NCBI GenBank assembly: GCA_963728985.1
Contig: CAVSME010000003.1
Coordinates: 496,001 to 560,000 of the forward strand
Direction: 5' to 3'
Length of the DNA: 64,000 nucleotides
Origin: DASXAI01 sp963728985
Lineage (GTDB): Bacteria; Actinomycetota; Acidimicrobiia; Acidimicrobiales; Ilumatobacteraceae
The translations under genes and the position numbers were made by a program. Under the pieces are notes generated by a model. That model saw nothing but the letters and a program-made list of their open reading frames with translations, was not told where the DNA came from and ran no database searches. Position 1 is the first letter of the stretch; every line of letters starts with the position of its first letter. Shown one piece after another: positions 1 through 8,736 of the stretch.

Positions 1-1
1 G

Positions 2-790
2 TCACTCGGCGTAGAAGGTGACTTCGCCCAGCGGGTCGAACAGGGCCACGACCGTGTCCCCCGACTGGAACGGGATGGCCTTGATGAACGAGCCCGACAG
101 GATGACGTGGCCGGCCTCGGCCGTCACGCCGTACTCGTGCAGCTTGTTGGCCAGCCAGGCCACCGAGTTGATCGGGTTGCCCATCACGGCCGAGGCGACG
201 CCGCTCTCCTCCACGCTTCCGTTGATCGACAGGCTGGCGCCGACACGGCGGATGTCGATGTCCGTCAAGCGGGCTGGCCGACCCCCCAGTACGACCAGCC
301 CGCAAGCGGCGGCATCGGCGATGCTGTCGACCAGCGGGGTAGGCCCCCGCCCCTTTTGACGGGTGTCGACGATCTCGATGCACGGCAACACGAAGTCGGT
401 GGCCCGGATCACGTCGGCGGCGTTGACGCTCGGACCGACGAGTGGCTCACGGAGCACGAAGGCCAGCTCGACCTCGACGAGGGGACGGTTCATGCGGCCG
501 CGCTCGATGCGGCTGCCCTCGAGCACGAACCAGTCGTCGAACATCGTGCCGTAATCCGGTTCGGTGGCACCCGTGAGCGAGCGCATGGCCTTCGACGTGA
601 GCCCGATCTTGTGACCCTTCACGATCCGGCCCGCCTTGAGCTTCAGCTCGGTGACGGCGGTGGCGATCCGGTAGGCGTCCTCGATGTCGGCATCGGGGTA
701 CGTCTCGGAGATCGGCGTGATCGGCGCGCTGTCCCGCTCGGCGGTGAACAACGCAGTGGCGGCGTCAGAGACTTGCTCGTTGGTCAGCAT
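2..790 (-). CDS. HpaH/MhpD-family 2-oxoalkenoate hydratase
   Basis: This 262-residue protein belongs to the fumarylacetoacetate-hydrolase-like hydratases that add water to 2-hydroxy-dienoates in meta-cleavage pathways. It carries the family landmarks GHKIGLTSKAM, EPDYGTMFDD and the acidic metal-binding VEVELAFV, followed by NSVAWLANKL near the C-terminus. These resemble 2-oxo-hept-4-ene-1,7-dioate hydratase (HpaH) more than MhpD, but the substrate is inferred. The start is the ATG at 790 and the stop lies at the very edge of the window, so the gene is complete. It follows the metallo-hydrolase gene on the same strand by about 50 bases and probably shares its transcript. Downstream partners, if any, lie outside the window. 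Confidence 0.85.
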   Translation of the reverse strand: MLTNEQVSDAATALFTAERDSAPITPISETYPDADIEDAYRIATAVTELKLKAGRIVKGHKIGLTSKAMRSLTGATEPDYGTMFDDWFVLEGSRIERGRMNRPLVEVELAFVLREPLVGPSVNAADVIRATDFVLPCIEIVDTRQKGRGPTPLVDSIADAAACGLVVLGGRPARLTDIDIRRVGASLSINGSVEESGVASAVMGNPINSVAWLANKLHEYGVTAEAGHVILSGSFIKAIPFQSGDTVVALFDPLGEVTFYAE

Positions 791-840
791 CGGTGCGGCA
801 CCTCCCCCGCCGGGGACCGTATCAGGATCGCTGAGATCGG

Positions 841-1981
841 CTAACCGAGCGGGAGCTCGTCGAGGTCGACGCCGCAGAGCAGCTCGCCGTCGAACTCGGA
901 GCGGGCCCGGGCCTCGAAGCTCTCCTCGGGCACCTCGCCGTCGCCGGGCACCAGGTGCGACAGGACCAGCGTGCCCACCCCCGCCCGTTTGGCGATGGCG
1001 CCGGCGTGCTCGGGCGCGGTGTGGGCGCTGGACAGGTGGTTGCGGATGGCGTCGTAGTTGGGCAGGTGGGTGAGGCGCGACATCGAGCGCGTCGACGTCG
1101 ATGGTCTCGTGCACGAGGATGTCGGCGCCGCGGGCGAGGCGGGCCACGTTGTCGCACGGTCCGGTGTCGCCCGAGAACACCACGGAGCCGGCAGGGGTGT
1201 CGAAGCGGTAGCCGAAGGCGGGGAACACCGGCGCGTGCTGCACGAGGATGGCCGAGACCTGCACACCGTTGTCGTCTTCGGGATGGATCACGACGGGCTC
1301 CATCTCCGGCGCCGCCGCCGCCGGTGTGCTGCCGTCACCGGTGACACCGAGATCGATGTCGGGCACGTAACCGTCGCGCCGCACGCCCATCTCCCGGACG
1401 CGCACGGCGTCGGTGACCGGCGCCCGGCCCTCGTCGAAGACGCGGAGGTTGATGTTGTAGGCGAAGGCCCGCAACAGCAGGTCCAGCGTGTCGCGGGTGC
1501 CCGGCGTGGGCGCGTCGGGGAAGACCAGTGGGCGCCCTGCGCCGGGAGGGAACTCGGGGATGGGCAGACCCGCCGGCGCGGGACCGATGACGTCGAGCAC
1601 GGGCGGCGGCCAGCTGCCGACGAACACGTTGACCAGGTCCATGATGTGGTCGGCGTGCAGGTGGGTGAGGAAGATGTTGCGCACGAGCGGGCGCCCGCCG
1701 CTGTCGTAGCCGGGGTTCAGCGTGAGCCCCGCCCGCCACGCCTGGGCGTGGGCGCCCTCGCCGAGGTCGACGAGATAGGCGGCGTCACCGGCGACCACGG
1801 CGTTCGAGTACCCGCACCGCGTCGACTTGGGGTTGGCGCCGCCGGCCGTGCCGAGCAGGACCAGGCGGTGGGCGGCGTCCGTGCGGTGGCGCGGCCGGCG
1901 GTCACGCAGGAGGGCACGCCAGCCAGTCTCGTCAGCGCCGAGCGAGGCGGCGGCGCGAAGCGCGTCGGAGGCGTGGCACAC
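841..1981 (-). pseudogene. Metallo-beta-lactamase-fold hydrolase, frameshifted
   Basis: The N-terminal three quarters encode an MBL-fold hydrolase with the zinc motif HLHADH (residues 107-112 from a GTG start at 1981) and a later FSGDTGPCDN metal site. Near 1078-1092 the reading frame changes: the first frame ends around VHETIDVDAL and the expected continuation, SRLTHLPNYDAIRNHL through VLSHLVPGD to the C-terminus, lies in another frame that stops at 841. The C-terminal HLVP metal-ligand region is therefore disconnected. Left uncorrected, the first frame runs on through the neighbouring hydratase gene. The shift is +1 (equivalently -2). It could be a true inactivating mutation or a consensus error. 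The start codon is uncertain. Confidence 0.8.
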
Positions 1982-2133
1982 GGCTTGCCCACGCTAACCG
2001 CGCCGCCGAGCGGGGCACGATCCCCCGTTCTCCCGTGGCGAACGACCCACGCGCCGGCCGCGAACCAGGGTTGGTATGGTGCGCCGCGGGCGCCCTCGCG
2101 GGGGCGCTGCCGTCACCAGTTGGGGGGTTCCAC

Positions 2134-3786
2134 GTGACGACCACGACGGATGCAGTCGTTTTCCCGGGTCCCGACGAGATCGAGGGCTTCTGGGCGCTGG
2201 ACAAGATGCACGCGCCGCGGCCGGTCACGCCGCTGTCGTTCGACCTCGTGATCCACACGCTGGCCGAGGGGTTCACGAAGGCGCAGGCCGAATACGACTG
2301 CCCGATCATGGTGACGAACAAAGAGGTCCATCACTACATGTATGCGGCGTTCCATCCGGTCCCGGACCAGGCGGTGCTCGCCGACCGGATGACGCGCTAT
2401 TACGGGAAGCTGGCCGAGAAGGTGCCCGGCGTCGGCCGCACGTGGGACGAGGAGTGGAAGCCGGCCGTGCGGGCCAAGAACGAGGAACTCAAGACGGCCG
2501 ACTACTCCGGTCTCAGCGACGCCGAGCTGGTGGCCAAGCTCGACGAGCTCACCGACCACATGCGCTACCAGTGGTACATCCACGGGCACATCAACTTCGT
2601 GCTGCTCTCGAGCAGCGCGTTCTGCGACCTCTACGACAAGGTCATCCAGCCGGCGGACCCCACCGAGGCGTACCAGACCCTGCAGGGCTTCCACACCCGC
2701 TCCGTCGATGCCAGCCAGGGACTCTGGGACCTGAGCCGGATTGCCAAGGCCAGCCCGGCGCTGAAGGAGCTGTTCCGCACGAAGTCGCCCGCGGACATCG
2801 TCGTCGCCCTCGACCAGAACGACGAGGGCCGCGACTTCCGGCGTCGCCTCGACGAGTACCTCCACGAGTTCGGCTGGCGCAGCGACGCCGTCTACGACTT
2901 GGCCGACGTGCCGTGGCGGGAGGATCCATCGATCCCGCTGGCCAGCATCACCGGGCTCATCGACCTCGACGACAGCGAGAGCCCCGAAGCGCTCTACCGG
3001 CGCAGCAAGGCGCAGCGCGAGCGCTTGCTGGCCGAGCTGCGCGAGAAGCTGGCCGACGACCCCGACACCCTGGCCCAGCTCGACGAGCTGTACGAGGCGG
3101 CGCGCTACAGCTTTCCGCTGACCGAGGACCACGCCTTCTACATCGACCAGCTCGGCGTCGGGGTTTTCCGCCGCTTCGTGCAAGAGGTGGGCCGCCGCCT
3201 GGCCACGAAGGGTGTGCTCGCCGCGCCAGAAGACGTCTTCTACCTGTACCGCGACGAGGTGGTCGACGCTCTCACCAACGGCGGCGATCGTCGCGCTATC
3301 ACCGCCGAACGGCGGGCCAGCATGGAGCGGGCGGCGCAGGTCGTCCCCCCGGGCGCCATCGGGACGCCCCCGCCAGCGCCGGAGACCCCCGACCCGTTCC
3401 TGGACGCCCTCGTCTACCGCCTGCTCGGCGTGGTGCCGCCCGAGGAGAACACCGACCCGAACGCCCTGCGGGGCGTGGCCGGCTCGCCCGGCACGTACAC
3501 CGGCACCGCCCGAGTGGTGCGGTCACTCTCGGAGGCCAGCGACCTCGACGAGGGCGACGTGATGGTCTGCGAGATGACCCTGCCGCCGTGGGTGCCGCTG
3601 TTCTCCATCGCCGGCGCCGTGGTGACCGACGTCGGCGGCGTGCTGTCGCACTCGGCCATCGTGGCGCGCGAGTTCGACCTGCCCGCCGTCGTCGGCACCC
3701 AGGTCGGCACCGTCGTCATCAAATCCGGCCAGACGATCACCGTCGACGGCACGAAGGGCATCGTCTACTTGGACGGCCGCAGCTAG
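2134..3786 (+). CDS. PEP-synthase-like phosphohistidine (swivel) domain protein without ATP-grasp domain
   Basis: The last 120 residues form a PEP-utilizing-enzyme mobile domain: CEMTLPPWVPLF, then VVTDVGGVLSHSAIVAREF with the phosphorylatable His at residue 506 of 550, then GQTITVDGTKG. The first 430 residues contain no recognisable ATP-grasp or PEP/pyruvate-binding domain and look like an alpha-helical substrate-binding region. This resembles the alpha subunit of phenylphosphate synthase or the substrate and His parts of rifampicin phosphotransferase, in which the His relays phosphate from ATP to a substrate hydroxyl. No ATP-binding partner is encoded in the window. The GTG at 2134 is chosen because a G-rich ribosome site lies just upstream and the protein reads naturally from VTTTTDAVVFPG. 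The gene is divergent from the MBL gene. Confidence 0.75.
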   Translation: MTTTTDAVVFPGPDEIEGFWALDKMHAPRPVTPLSFDLVIHTLAEGFTKAQAEYDCPIMVTNKEVHHYMYAAFHPVPDQAVLADRMTRYYGKLAEKVPGVGRTWDEEWKPAVRAKNEELKTADYSGLSDAELVAKLDELTDHMRYQWYIHGHINFVLLSSSAFCDLYDKVIQPADPTEAYQTLQGFHTRSVDASQGLWDLSRIAKASPALKELFRTKSPADIVVALDQNDEGRDFRRRLDEYLHEFGWRSDAVYDLADVPWREDPSIPLASITGLIDLDDSESPEALYRRSKAQRERLLAELREKLADDPDTLAQLDELYEAARYSFPLTEDHAFYIDQLGVGVFRRFVQEVGRRLATKGVLAAPEDVFYLYRDEVVDALTNGGDRRAITAERRASMERAAQVVPPGAIGTPPPAPETPDPFLDALVYRLLGVVPPEENTDPNALRGVAGSPGTYTGTARVVRSLSEASDLDEGDVMVCEMTLPPWVPLFSIAGAVVTDVGGVLSHSAIVAREFDLPAVVGTQVGTVVIKSGQTITVDGTKGIVYLDGRS

Positions 3787-3807
3787 TCACGCCATCTGAT
3801 GCGCGAT

Positions 3808-3823
3808 AACCGTCGCCACGGTT
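3808..3823. terminator. Short hairpin between convergent genes
   Basis: AACCGT and ACGGTT form a 6-bp stem with a CGCC loop, between the stop of the phosphohistidine gene (3786) and the stop of the opposing MetE-like gene (3843). It could end transcription in both directions. There is no clear T-run, so the call rests on position and symmetry. Confidence 0.35.
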
Positions 3824-3842
3824 GATAACTCGCGTCAGTACG

Positions 3843-5003
3843 TCATTTCCAGAGCTGCTTGGTGGCGAGGGCGGCGCCTTCGGCGAGGGCGCGGAACTTG
3901 GGCCACACCACCGTCGGGTGCACCTCGGGCGCGTAGCTGGCCCGCGACGAGAAGCCGCAGTCGGCCCCGGCGATCACGTTCTCCCGCCCGACGAGGTTGG
4001 CGTACTTGACGATGTAGTCGGCGATCAGCTCCGGGTGCTCCACGTAGTTCGTGGCATGGCCGATGAGCCCGGGGATCAGGATCTTGTCGTCGCGCAGCTT
4101 CACGTTCTCCCAGATGTGCCACTCGTGGTAGTGGCGGGGGTTGGCCACCTCGAAGCTGTGGGCACCGGCGTTGATGGCCAGCATGAACGGGATGGCGACG
4201 ATGAGGTCGATGTCGTTCATGCGGGGGCCGTGGTTGAGGCCGTAGCACGTGTGGTGGCGGATGCTCTCGGCGGGGATGTCGCGGATGGCGTGGTTGAGCG
4301 CCTCCACGTGCACCCATGCCTGGCGGGTCCGCTCGTCGGGCTCCAGCGTGTGATCGCTCAGGAGGTCGATGAGGAACGGGTCGTCGATCTGGAGGATGAA
4401 GCCAGCGGCCACGATGGCCTGGTACTCCTCCCGCATCGCCTCGGCCACGGCGTTGAGGTACTCCTCGTGCGTGGCGTAGTACTCGTTGCGCCCGAACCCA
4501 CTCGGCCCGGTGGAGGGCATGAACACGTCGGCCACGTCGTAGTCGGCGGTGGCCAGCTTCAGGTTCTCGATGTCGGTCTGCAGCAGCTCCTGGCCGACGT
4601 AGCTGATCGGCCCCGTGCAGTAGATGCGGCGCAGCGGGCTGACCGCGGCCGAGTACTTCTTGAAGTACTCGGCGTAGTAGTCGGGGAAGTCATCGACCTC
4701 CTTCTGCCATGACGGCGGCAGGCGCCCCTCGGTCATGTCCACCTCGTAGCCGCCGAGGCGGTCCTTCACGTAGCCGAGGAAGCTCACCTTGCTCATCTCG
4801 CCGTCGGTGACGATGTCGATCCCGTTTTCCACCTGCTGGCGAACCCGGTCGGCCACGGCGTCGCGGACCTGGCGATCGAACAGGTCGTGGTCGTAGGGCC
4901 GGCCGTACTCGCGCTCCTTCATGGTGTCGAGCAGGTCGTGCGGCCGCGCCAGGCTGCCCACGTGGGTGGTCAGGATGCGGTCGGTGCTGCGCCTCATGAG
5001 CAC
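3843..5003 (-). CDS. MetE-like (cobalamin-independent methionine synthase C-terminal family) protein
   Basis: A 386-residue single-domain protein of the UROD/MetE-like barrel family, beginning RILTTHVGSLARP as is typical for this group. Candidate zinc ligands are in place: HTC (HHTCYGLNHG), a Glu in HEWHIWE, and Cys in GADCGFS. True methionine synthase is about 750 residues. Stand-alone C-terminal homologues of this length include epoxyalkane:coenzyme M transferase, which activates a thiol on zinc. The enzyme therefore probably moves an alkyl or methyl group to or from a thiol, but the substrate cannot be read from the sequence. It lies 40 bases downstream of the MetE-methyltransferase fusion on the same strand, suggesting one operon. 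An alternative ATG lies two codons in. Confidence 0.8.
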   Translation of the reverse strand: MLMRRSTDRILTTHVGSLARPHDLLDTMKEREYGRPYDHDLFDRQVRDAVADRVRQQVENGIDIVTDGEMSKVSFLGYVKDRLGGYEVDMTEGRLPPSWQKEVDDFPDYYAEYFKKYSAAVSPLRRIYCTGPISYVGQELLQTDIENLKLATADYDVADVFMPSTGPSGFGRNEYYATHEEYLNAVAEAMREEYQAIVAAGFILQIDDPFLIDLLSDHTLEPDERTRQAWVHVEALNHAIRDIPAESIRHHTCYGLNHGPRMNDIDLIVAIPFMLAINAGAHSFEVANPRHYHEWHIWENVKLRDDKILIPGLIGHATNYVEHPELIADYIVKYANLVGRENVIAGADCGFSSRASYAPEVHPTVVWPKFRALAEGAALATKQLWK

Positions 5004-5043
5004 GCCCCCAGTGTTCGTCGGACCGGTCCGAACGTAGCGTCCC

Positions 5044-7089
5044 TCATCGCCCGTTCACACACGTGATGTAGGTCCAGCACGCCTGGAACGTGGGCCGGCC
5101 GTGGAAGAGCACGTCCATGGCGTGGCGGATCAGCGCCAGGCGGTCGGCCACGGCCTGCGGTGACGGCGGGCGACCGTCGAGCCGTTCGGTGCCTCCCACC
5201 CAGCCGAGCACGGCGTCGTGATACGTGGCGAGCAGCTCGTACCAGTCGGCCACGCCGGCCTCGATGCTGGCTTCGCGCACCGACTCGACCTTGAGCCCGG
5301 CCAGCTCGAGCGCCTCGAGGTAGGCATCGAGGGGCCGCGGCCGCAGGAACACCCGATCTCGGTAGCCGGCATGGGCCTGGAGGCGGTCCTCGTCGTCGAG
5401 ATCGGCCCGGTAGGCGGCGTATGCAGGATCGGTGCGCACGAGCCCTTCGGCCAGGTCGCCCACCACCCACACCGTCTCGTCCAGGATCCACTCGCTGCTG
5501 CGCGCCCGCGGGTTGCGGATGTTGCCCGAGTTGATGAGCACGTGGCCGCCCGGGCGCAGGGCCCGCAACCACGACCCGAGCGTCTCGGCCAGGTCGGGGT
5601 AGAGGTGGATGGCGTTGGTCGACGCGATGACGGCGACGCCCGGCTCGAGCAGCTCGGGGCCGAGCACCTCGTCCAGTCGCTGGAGGCGCTTCTCCTCGCG
5701 CAGGAACCGCAGCAGGCGCAGGCCGACCTTCGGGTCGTCGCGGAACTTCTCCAGCGCCACGCGGAGGAACTTGGGCGAGCTGTCGACGATCACGGCGCCG
5801 ACCTGAGCCCCGAACAGGCGGAGCTTGAGACGGTCGATGAGGATGCCCGTGCCACCCGAGTAGTCGAGGAGGATGTCGCCGTCGACGAGGAGGTGAGCCA
5901 GCTCCTCCACGGTGGGGTCGAGGTTGCGGTACCAACCGTGGCGGTCGACGCTGTCGTAGGACGTGCCGAAGGCATCCACCGGCTCGTGGATCCAGTCGTC
6001 GTCGGGCACCCGTGCCCAACCCGCCGGCCACTCGAACGGGGCCGAACGGGGCGCCGCCGGCGTGGTGGGCGCGCTGACGGCACGATGCAGCTCGACCAGC
6101 GCACCCACGTCCTGGGCGCGATGGCGACCCCAGCCGCAGTCGGTGGCCACCCCGAAGTCGGGCACGAAGCGCTGAGCGGCGACGACGCGGGCCTCGGCTC
6201 CCGCCACGCCGTCGGACGGGTGCAGCAGCCCGAGGTAGAGCTGCGTCTCGGGCCGCCGGGCCAGCCCGCCGAGCACCTCGAAGAAGCGCACGTCGACCCG
6301 CCCCTCCTCGACCGGCAGGTGGATCCAGTCGAGCGAGCGGCCCAGGCTCAGCGACAGGGCGTTGGCGATCTCCACCAGTGGACGGGCGTCGTACGGGCGC
6401 TCGCGGTGATGGCGCTCGTGCCCGTGGCAGAAGTGGTAGCCGAGGTTGACCCCGGCGGGAACGCTGCGCCCGAGACGCACCAGCCGCTCCACGATGCCGG
6501 CGCGCACGTCCTCGAACCACGCGTTCATCACCCCGTCGAGCATGGCGAACTCGAAGTTGGTATCCCACTGGATGGCCAGCTGGTCGTGGGGGATGGCCTC
6601 GAAGATGGCGGCGAGCTCGCTCATCATGCGGGCTTCGTAGATCGGCTCCACGGTGGCCTGGTCCTCGGCCGCCACGAAGGCGGCGATCGGCGACAGGGGC
6701 GTGGGTAGCGACACCTGGAACCGCCAGTGCGGCGGGATCAGCCCGTCGCGCTTGCGGCGGGCGAACGTGCGGTACGAGGCGATCGCCGCTTGGGCGTAGC
6801 CGAGGTCGTCGAAGCGCAGCGTGGCCGCCGACTCGCCGTCGCGCACCCGGAGGCGGGGCAGCGAGCGATGCGGGTCGTCGCCGGGCGGGCACACCTCGAA
6901 CTCGGGGCGTGAGCTCAACACCGGGTACTGCCACACGATCCAGTCGGATCGGGGGCCGGTCTCCCCGTCGGGGACCCGATCGAGCCGATCGCCCAGCTCC
7001 GTGGCGGCGAGCTGGAACACCTCCTCGGCGCTGCCGATGGGCACGCTCCCCACAAGCAAAACCCCGCCGGTCGAGAGGGTGGCCGTCAT
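5044..7089 (-). CDS. MetE-like domain fused to SAM-dependent methyltransferase
   Basis: The 681-residue protein combines two methyl-chemistry domains. Residues 1-340 form a MetE/UROD-like barrel with VLLVGSVPIGS at the start, candidate zinc ligands His219 and Cys221 (YHFCHGH) and Cys318 (TDCGWG). Residues 380-681 form a class I SAM methyltransferase with motif I LLDYSGGTG (407-415), an acidic residue after strand 2 (VIVDSS, Asp436) and the motif LRPGGHVLINSG near 511-522. Start is the ATG at 7089. It is divergent from the ABC transporter operon and upstream of a stand-alone MetE-like gene. I do not know a characterised protein with this arrangement. The fusion suggests thiol-bound substrate activation coupled to SAM-dependent methylation, but the reaction is unknown. 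Both domains keep their key residues. Confidence 0.8.
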   Translation of the reverse strand: MTATLSTGGVLLVGSVPIGSAEEVFQLAATELGDRLDRVPDGETGPRSDWIVWQYPVLSSRPEFEVCPPGDDPHRSLPRLRVRDGESAATLRFDDLGYAQAAIASYRTFARRKRDGLIPPHWRFQVSLPTPLSPIAAFVAAEDQATVEPIYEARMMSELAAIFEAIPHDQLAIQWDTNFEFAMLDGVMNAWFEDVRAGIVERLVRLGRSVPAGVNLGYHFCHGHERHHRERPYDARPLVEIANALSLSLGRSLDWIHLPVEEGRVDVRFFEVLGGLARRPETQLYLGLLHPSDGVAGAEARVVAAQRFVPDFGVATDCGWGRHRAQDVGALVELHRAVSAPTTPAAPRSAPFEWPAGWARVPDDDWIHEPVDAFGTSYDSVDRHGWYRNLDPTVEELAHLLVDGDILLDYSGGTGILIDRLKLRLFGAQVGAVIVDSSPKFLRVALEKFRDDPKVGLRLLRFLREEKRLQRLDEVLGPELLEPGVAVIASTNAIHLYPDLAETLGSWLRALRPGGHVLINSGNIRNPRARSSEWILDETVWVVGDLAEGLVRTDPAYAAYRADLDDEDRLQAHAGYRDRVFLRPRPLDAYLEALELAGLKVESVREASIEAGVADWYELLATYHDAVLGWVGGTERLDGRPPSPQAVADRLALIRHAMDVLFHGRPTFQACWTYITCVNGR

Positions 7090-7159
7090 GCGGTCAGTGT
7101 CCGGCCGGAGGGCCGTTGGCGGAAGGGCAGCGTTCGCCAGGAGCGAACACGGCAATCGC

Positions 7160-7178
7160 GTGTCAGGGAGTCTGACAC
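7160..7178. promoter_or_regulatory. Operator-like inverted repeat in a divergent promoter region
   Basis: GTGTCAG and CTGACAC form a perfect 7-bp inverted repeat with a 5-base spacer. It lies between the MetE-methyltransferase fusion (leftward, start 7089) and the transporter operon (rightward, start 7321), directly upstream of the -35-like hexamer at 7181. This is the position and size expected for a dimeric repressor or activator. The MarR protein at the end of the operon is a candidate ligand-sensing partner, but this is inference. Confidence 0.45.
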
Positions 7179-7180
7179 CC

Positions 7181-7210
7181 TTGCCTCACGCGAACGGCTG
7201 GTGTTACCGT
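7181..7210 (+). promoter_or_regulatory. Predicted promoter of the ABC transporter operon
   Basis: TTGCCT (7181-7186) is followed after 18 bases by TACCGT (7205-7210), which fits the TANNNT -10 pattern of actinobacterial housekeeping promoters. The expected leader of about 100 bases contains a 6-bp inverted repeat GCACCT/AGGTGC around 7220-7240. A strong ribosome site GGGGAGGA precedes the ATG at 7321. Confidence 0.4.
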
Positions 7211-7320
7211 GCCGCCGCTGCACCTGCATGGGGGAGGTGCGCGAGGTCAGGCTGATCGGGACGGTGCACGCCTGCTCCTGAGGGTGCGCGCCACTCCGCC
7301 GGTCGACGGGGAGGACCGTA

Positions 7321-8736
7321 ATGAAACGATCGTTGGTGGCCATCGCTGCTGCGAGTGCCCTAGTCATCGCCGCGTGCGGAGGTGACAATTCGTCGTCGTC
7401 TTCGGCGACCACCGCCGCCGCGGCCGCCACCACGGCGGCGGCCGCGACCACCGCAACCACTGCGGCCGGCGCCGCTACGACGGCGGGCGGCGGCGCGACC
7501 ACGACGGCGGGCGCGGCCGCCGGGGGCGGCAGCAACCTCCAGGCGTCGGGCAAGTGCGGCGCCGGCACCGGCCAGAAGGCCACCGGCGACCCGATCAAGC
7601 TCGGAGGCATCGCCACCAACGTGCCCGGTATCGACTTCACGTGGATCACCGGCATGACGAAGGCGTACTTCGACTGCGTGAACGACAACGGCGGCATCAA
7701 CGGCCGGCCGATCCAGTACATCGCCGAGACCGAACAGGTCGACCCGCAGCAGATCGCGGCGCTGGCGACGAAGCTCGTCGAGCAGGACAAGGTGCTCGGC
7801 CTCGTCGGCAACACCAGCATCATCGACTGCAGCGTGAACAAGGACTACTACGCCAAGCAGGGCATGTACCTGATCATCGCCGGCGTCGACCAGGCCTGCT
7901 TCACCAACCCGAACTACTCGGCCGTGAACATGGGCCCGTACTACTCGAGCCTCGGCGGTGCGCAGGCCGCCGTCAGGGCAGGGGCCAAGGGCAAGCTCGT
8001 GATCGTCGGACCGAACCAGCCGGGCTTCGAGCTGATCAACAGCGGCGTCATCGACTTCGCCAAGCAGAACGGGATGGAGGGCATCAGTCTCAGCGAGGAC
8101 ACCCCGATCAACGATCCCGCGGGCCTGGCCCAGAAGCTCGTGCAGGATGCCGGCGACGGCGGCGGCGTGGTGCTCGACTTCACCGGACCGGCGGTGGTCC
8201 CGCTGCTGCAGGCCATCGAGCAGCAGGGCCTGGTGGACCGGGTGGTGTGGGCCAGCTCCACCCCGCCGAACGACCCGTCCGTGGCCAAGGCCCTGAGTTC
8301 GGCCTGGAACGACAAGTTCCTCATCAACGCCGAGTTCAACGTGCTCGACTCGGGCAAGCCCGACCAGAACCACATGAACGAGATCCGCGAGAAGTACCGC
8401 TCCGACATCCCCAGCTCGAGCTTCGCCCAGATGGGCTACCTCGCCGGCCGGGTCGCGACCGATGCGCTCATGAGCATCAAGGGTGACATCACCAAGGAGA
8501 GCGTGAACGCGGCGTTCAAGGCGGTGAAGAACTTCACCAGCGATCTCTGGTGCAAGCCGTGGTACTTCGACAGCACCGTGGGCCAGAACGTGTCGAACAA
8601 CAACGACATCACCGTGGTGCCGAAGGACGGCAACATGGTGCAGAAGGAAGACTGCTTCGCCATCGCCGAGCTACCCGCCAACCCGCTGAAGGACATCCGG
8701 GCCAAGGAGGCCTCCCTCGGGTTGAACAAGGGTTAG
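7321..8736 (+). CDS. Branched-chain-type ABC transporter substrate-binding lipoprotein
   Basis: A 471-residue periplasmic-binding-type lipoprotein (LivJ/LivK-like, Peripla_BP_6 fold). The signal peptide MKRSLVAIAAASALVIAAC ends in a lipobox, with Cys19 as the lipidated residue. About 55 residues of Ala/Thr/Gly/Ser low complexity form a flexible tether before the binding domain begins around GDPIKLGGIATNVPG. The domain shows the usual two-lobe pattern (VNDNGGINGRPIQY, then LGLVGN and later FAQMGYLAGRVATDALM). It is the first gene of a seven-gene operon and hands substrate to the fused permease that follows. The dioxygenase downstream suggests an aromatic or carboxylate ligand rather than leucine. 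Confidence 0.9.
   Translation: MKRSLVAIAAASALVIAACGGDNSSSSSATTAAAAATTAAAATTATTAAGAATTAGGGATTTAGAAAGGGSNLQASGKCGAGTGQKATGDPIKLGGIATNVPGIDFTWITGMTKAYFDCVNDNGGINGRPIQYIAETEQVDPQQIAALATKLVEQDKVLGLVGNTSIIDCSVNKDYYAKQGMYLIIAGVDQACFTNPNYSAVNMGPYYSSLGGAQAAVRAGAKGKLVIVGPNQPGFELINSGVIDFAKQNGMEGISLSEDTPINDPAGLAQKLVQDAGDGGGVVLDFTGPAVVPLLQAIEQQGLVDRVVWASSTPPNDPSVAKALSSAWNDKFLINAEFNVLDSGKPDQNHMNEIREKYRSDIPSSSFAQMGYLAGRVATDALMSIKGDITKESVNAAFKAVKNFTSDLWCKPWYFDSTVGQNVSNNNDITVVPKDGNMVQKEDCFAIAELPANPLKDIRAKEASLGLNKG

Noticed and set aside
2..1981. A natural fusion of MBL hydrolase with the hydratase
   Set aside because: The middle 80 codons of the joined frame (Arg/Pro-rich) match no family, while the correct hydrolase ending is in another frame, so the fusion is produced by the frameshift.
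3822..4712. Long plus-strand frame of 296 codons opposite the MetE-like gene
   Set aside because: High GC gives long antisense frames. It lacks family motifs, and its composition is rich in Val, Gly, His and Arg as expected for the reverse strand of a real gene.
5218..6708. 496-codon plus-strand frame opposite the MetE-methyltransferase fusion
   Set aside because: It is antisense to two well-conserved domains, and the protein has no recognisable fold or start signal.
7381..7540. Short tandem repeat region as CRISPR or satellite
   Set aside because: The Ala/Thr/Gly codon run is a low-complexity linker of a lipoprotein and has no spaced repeats.
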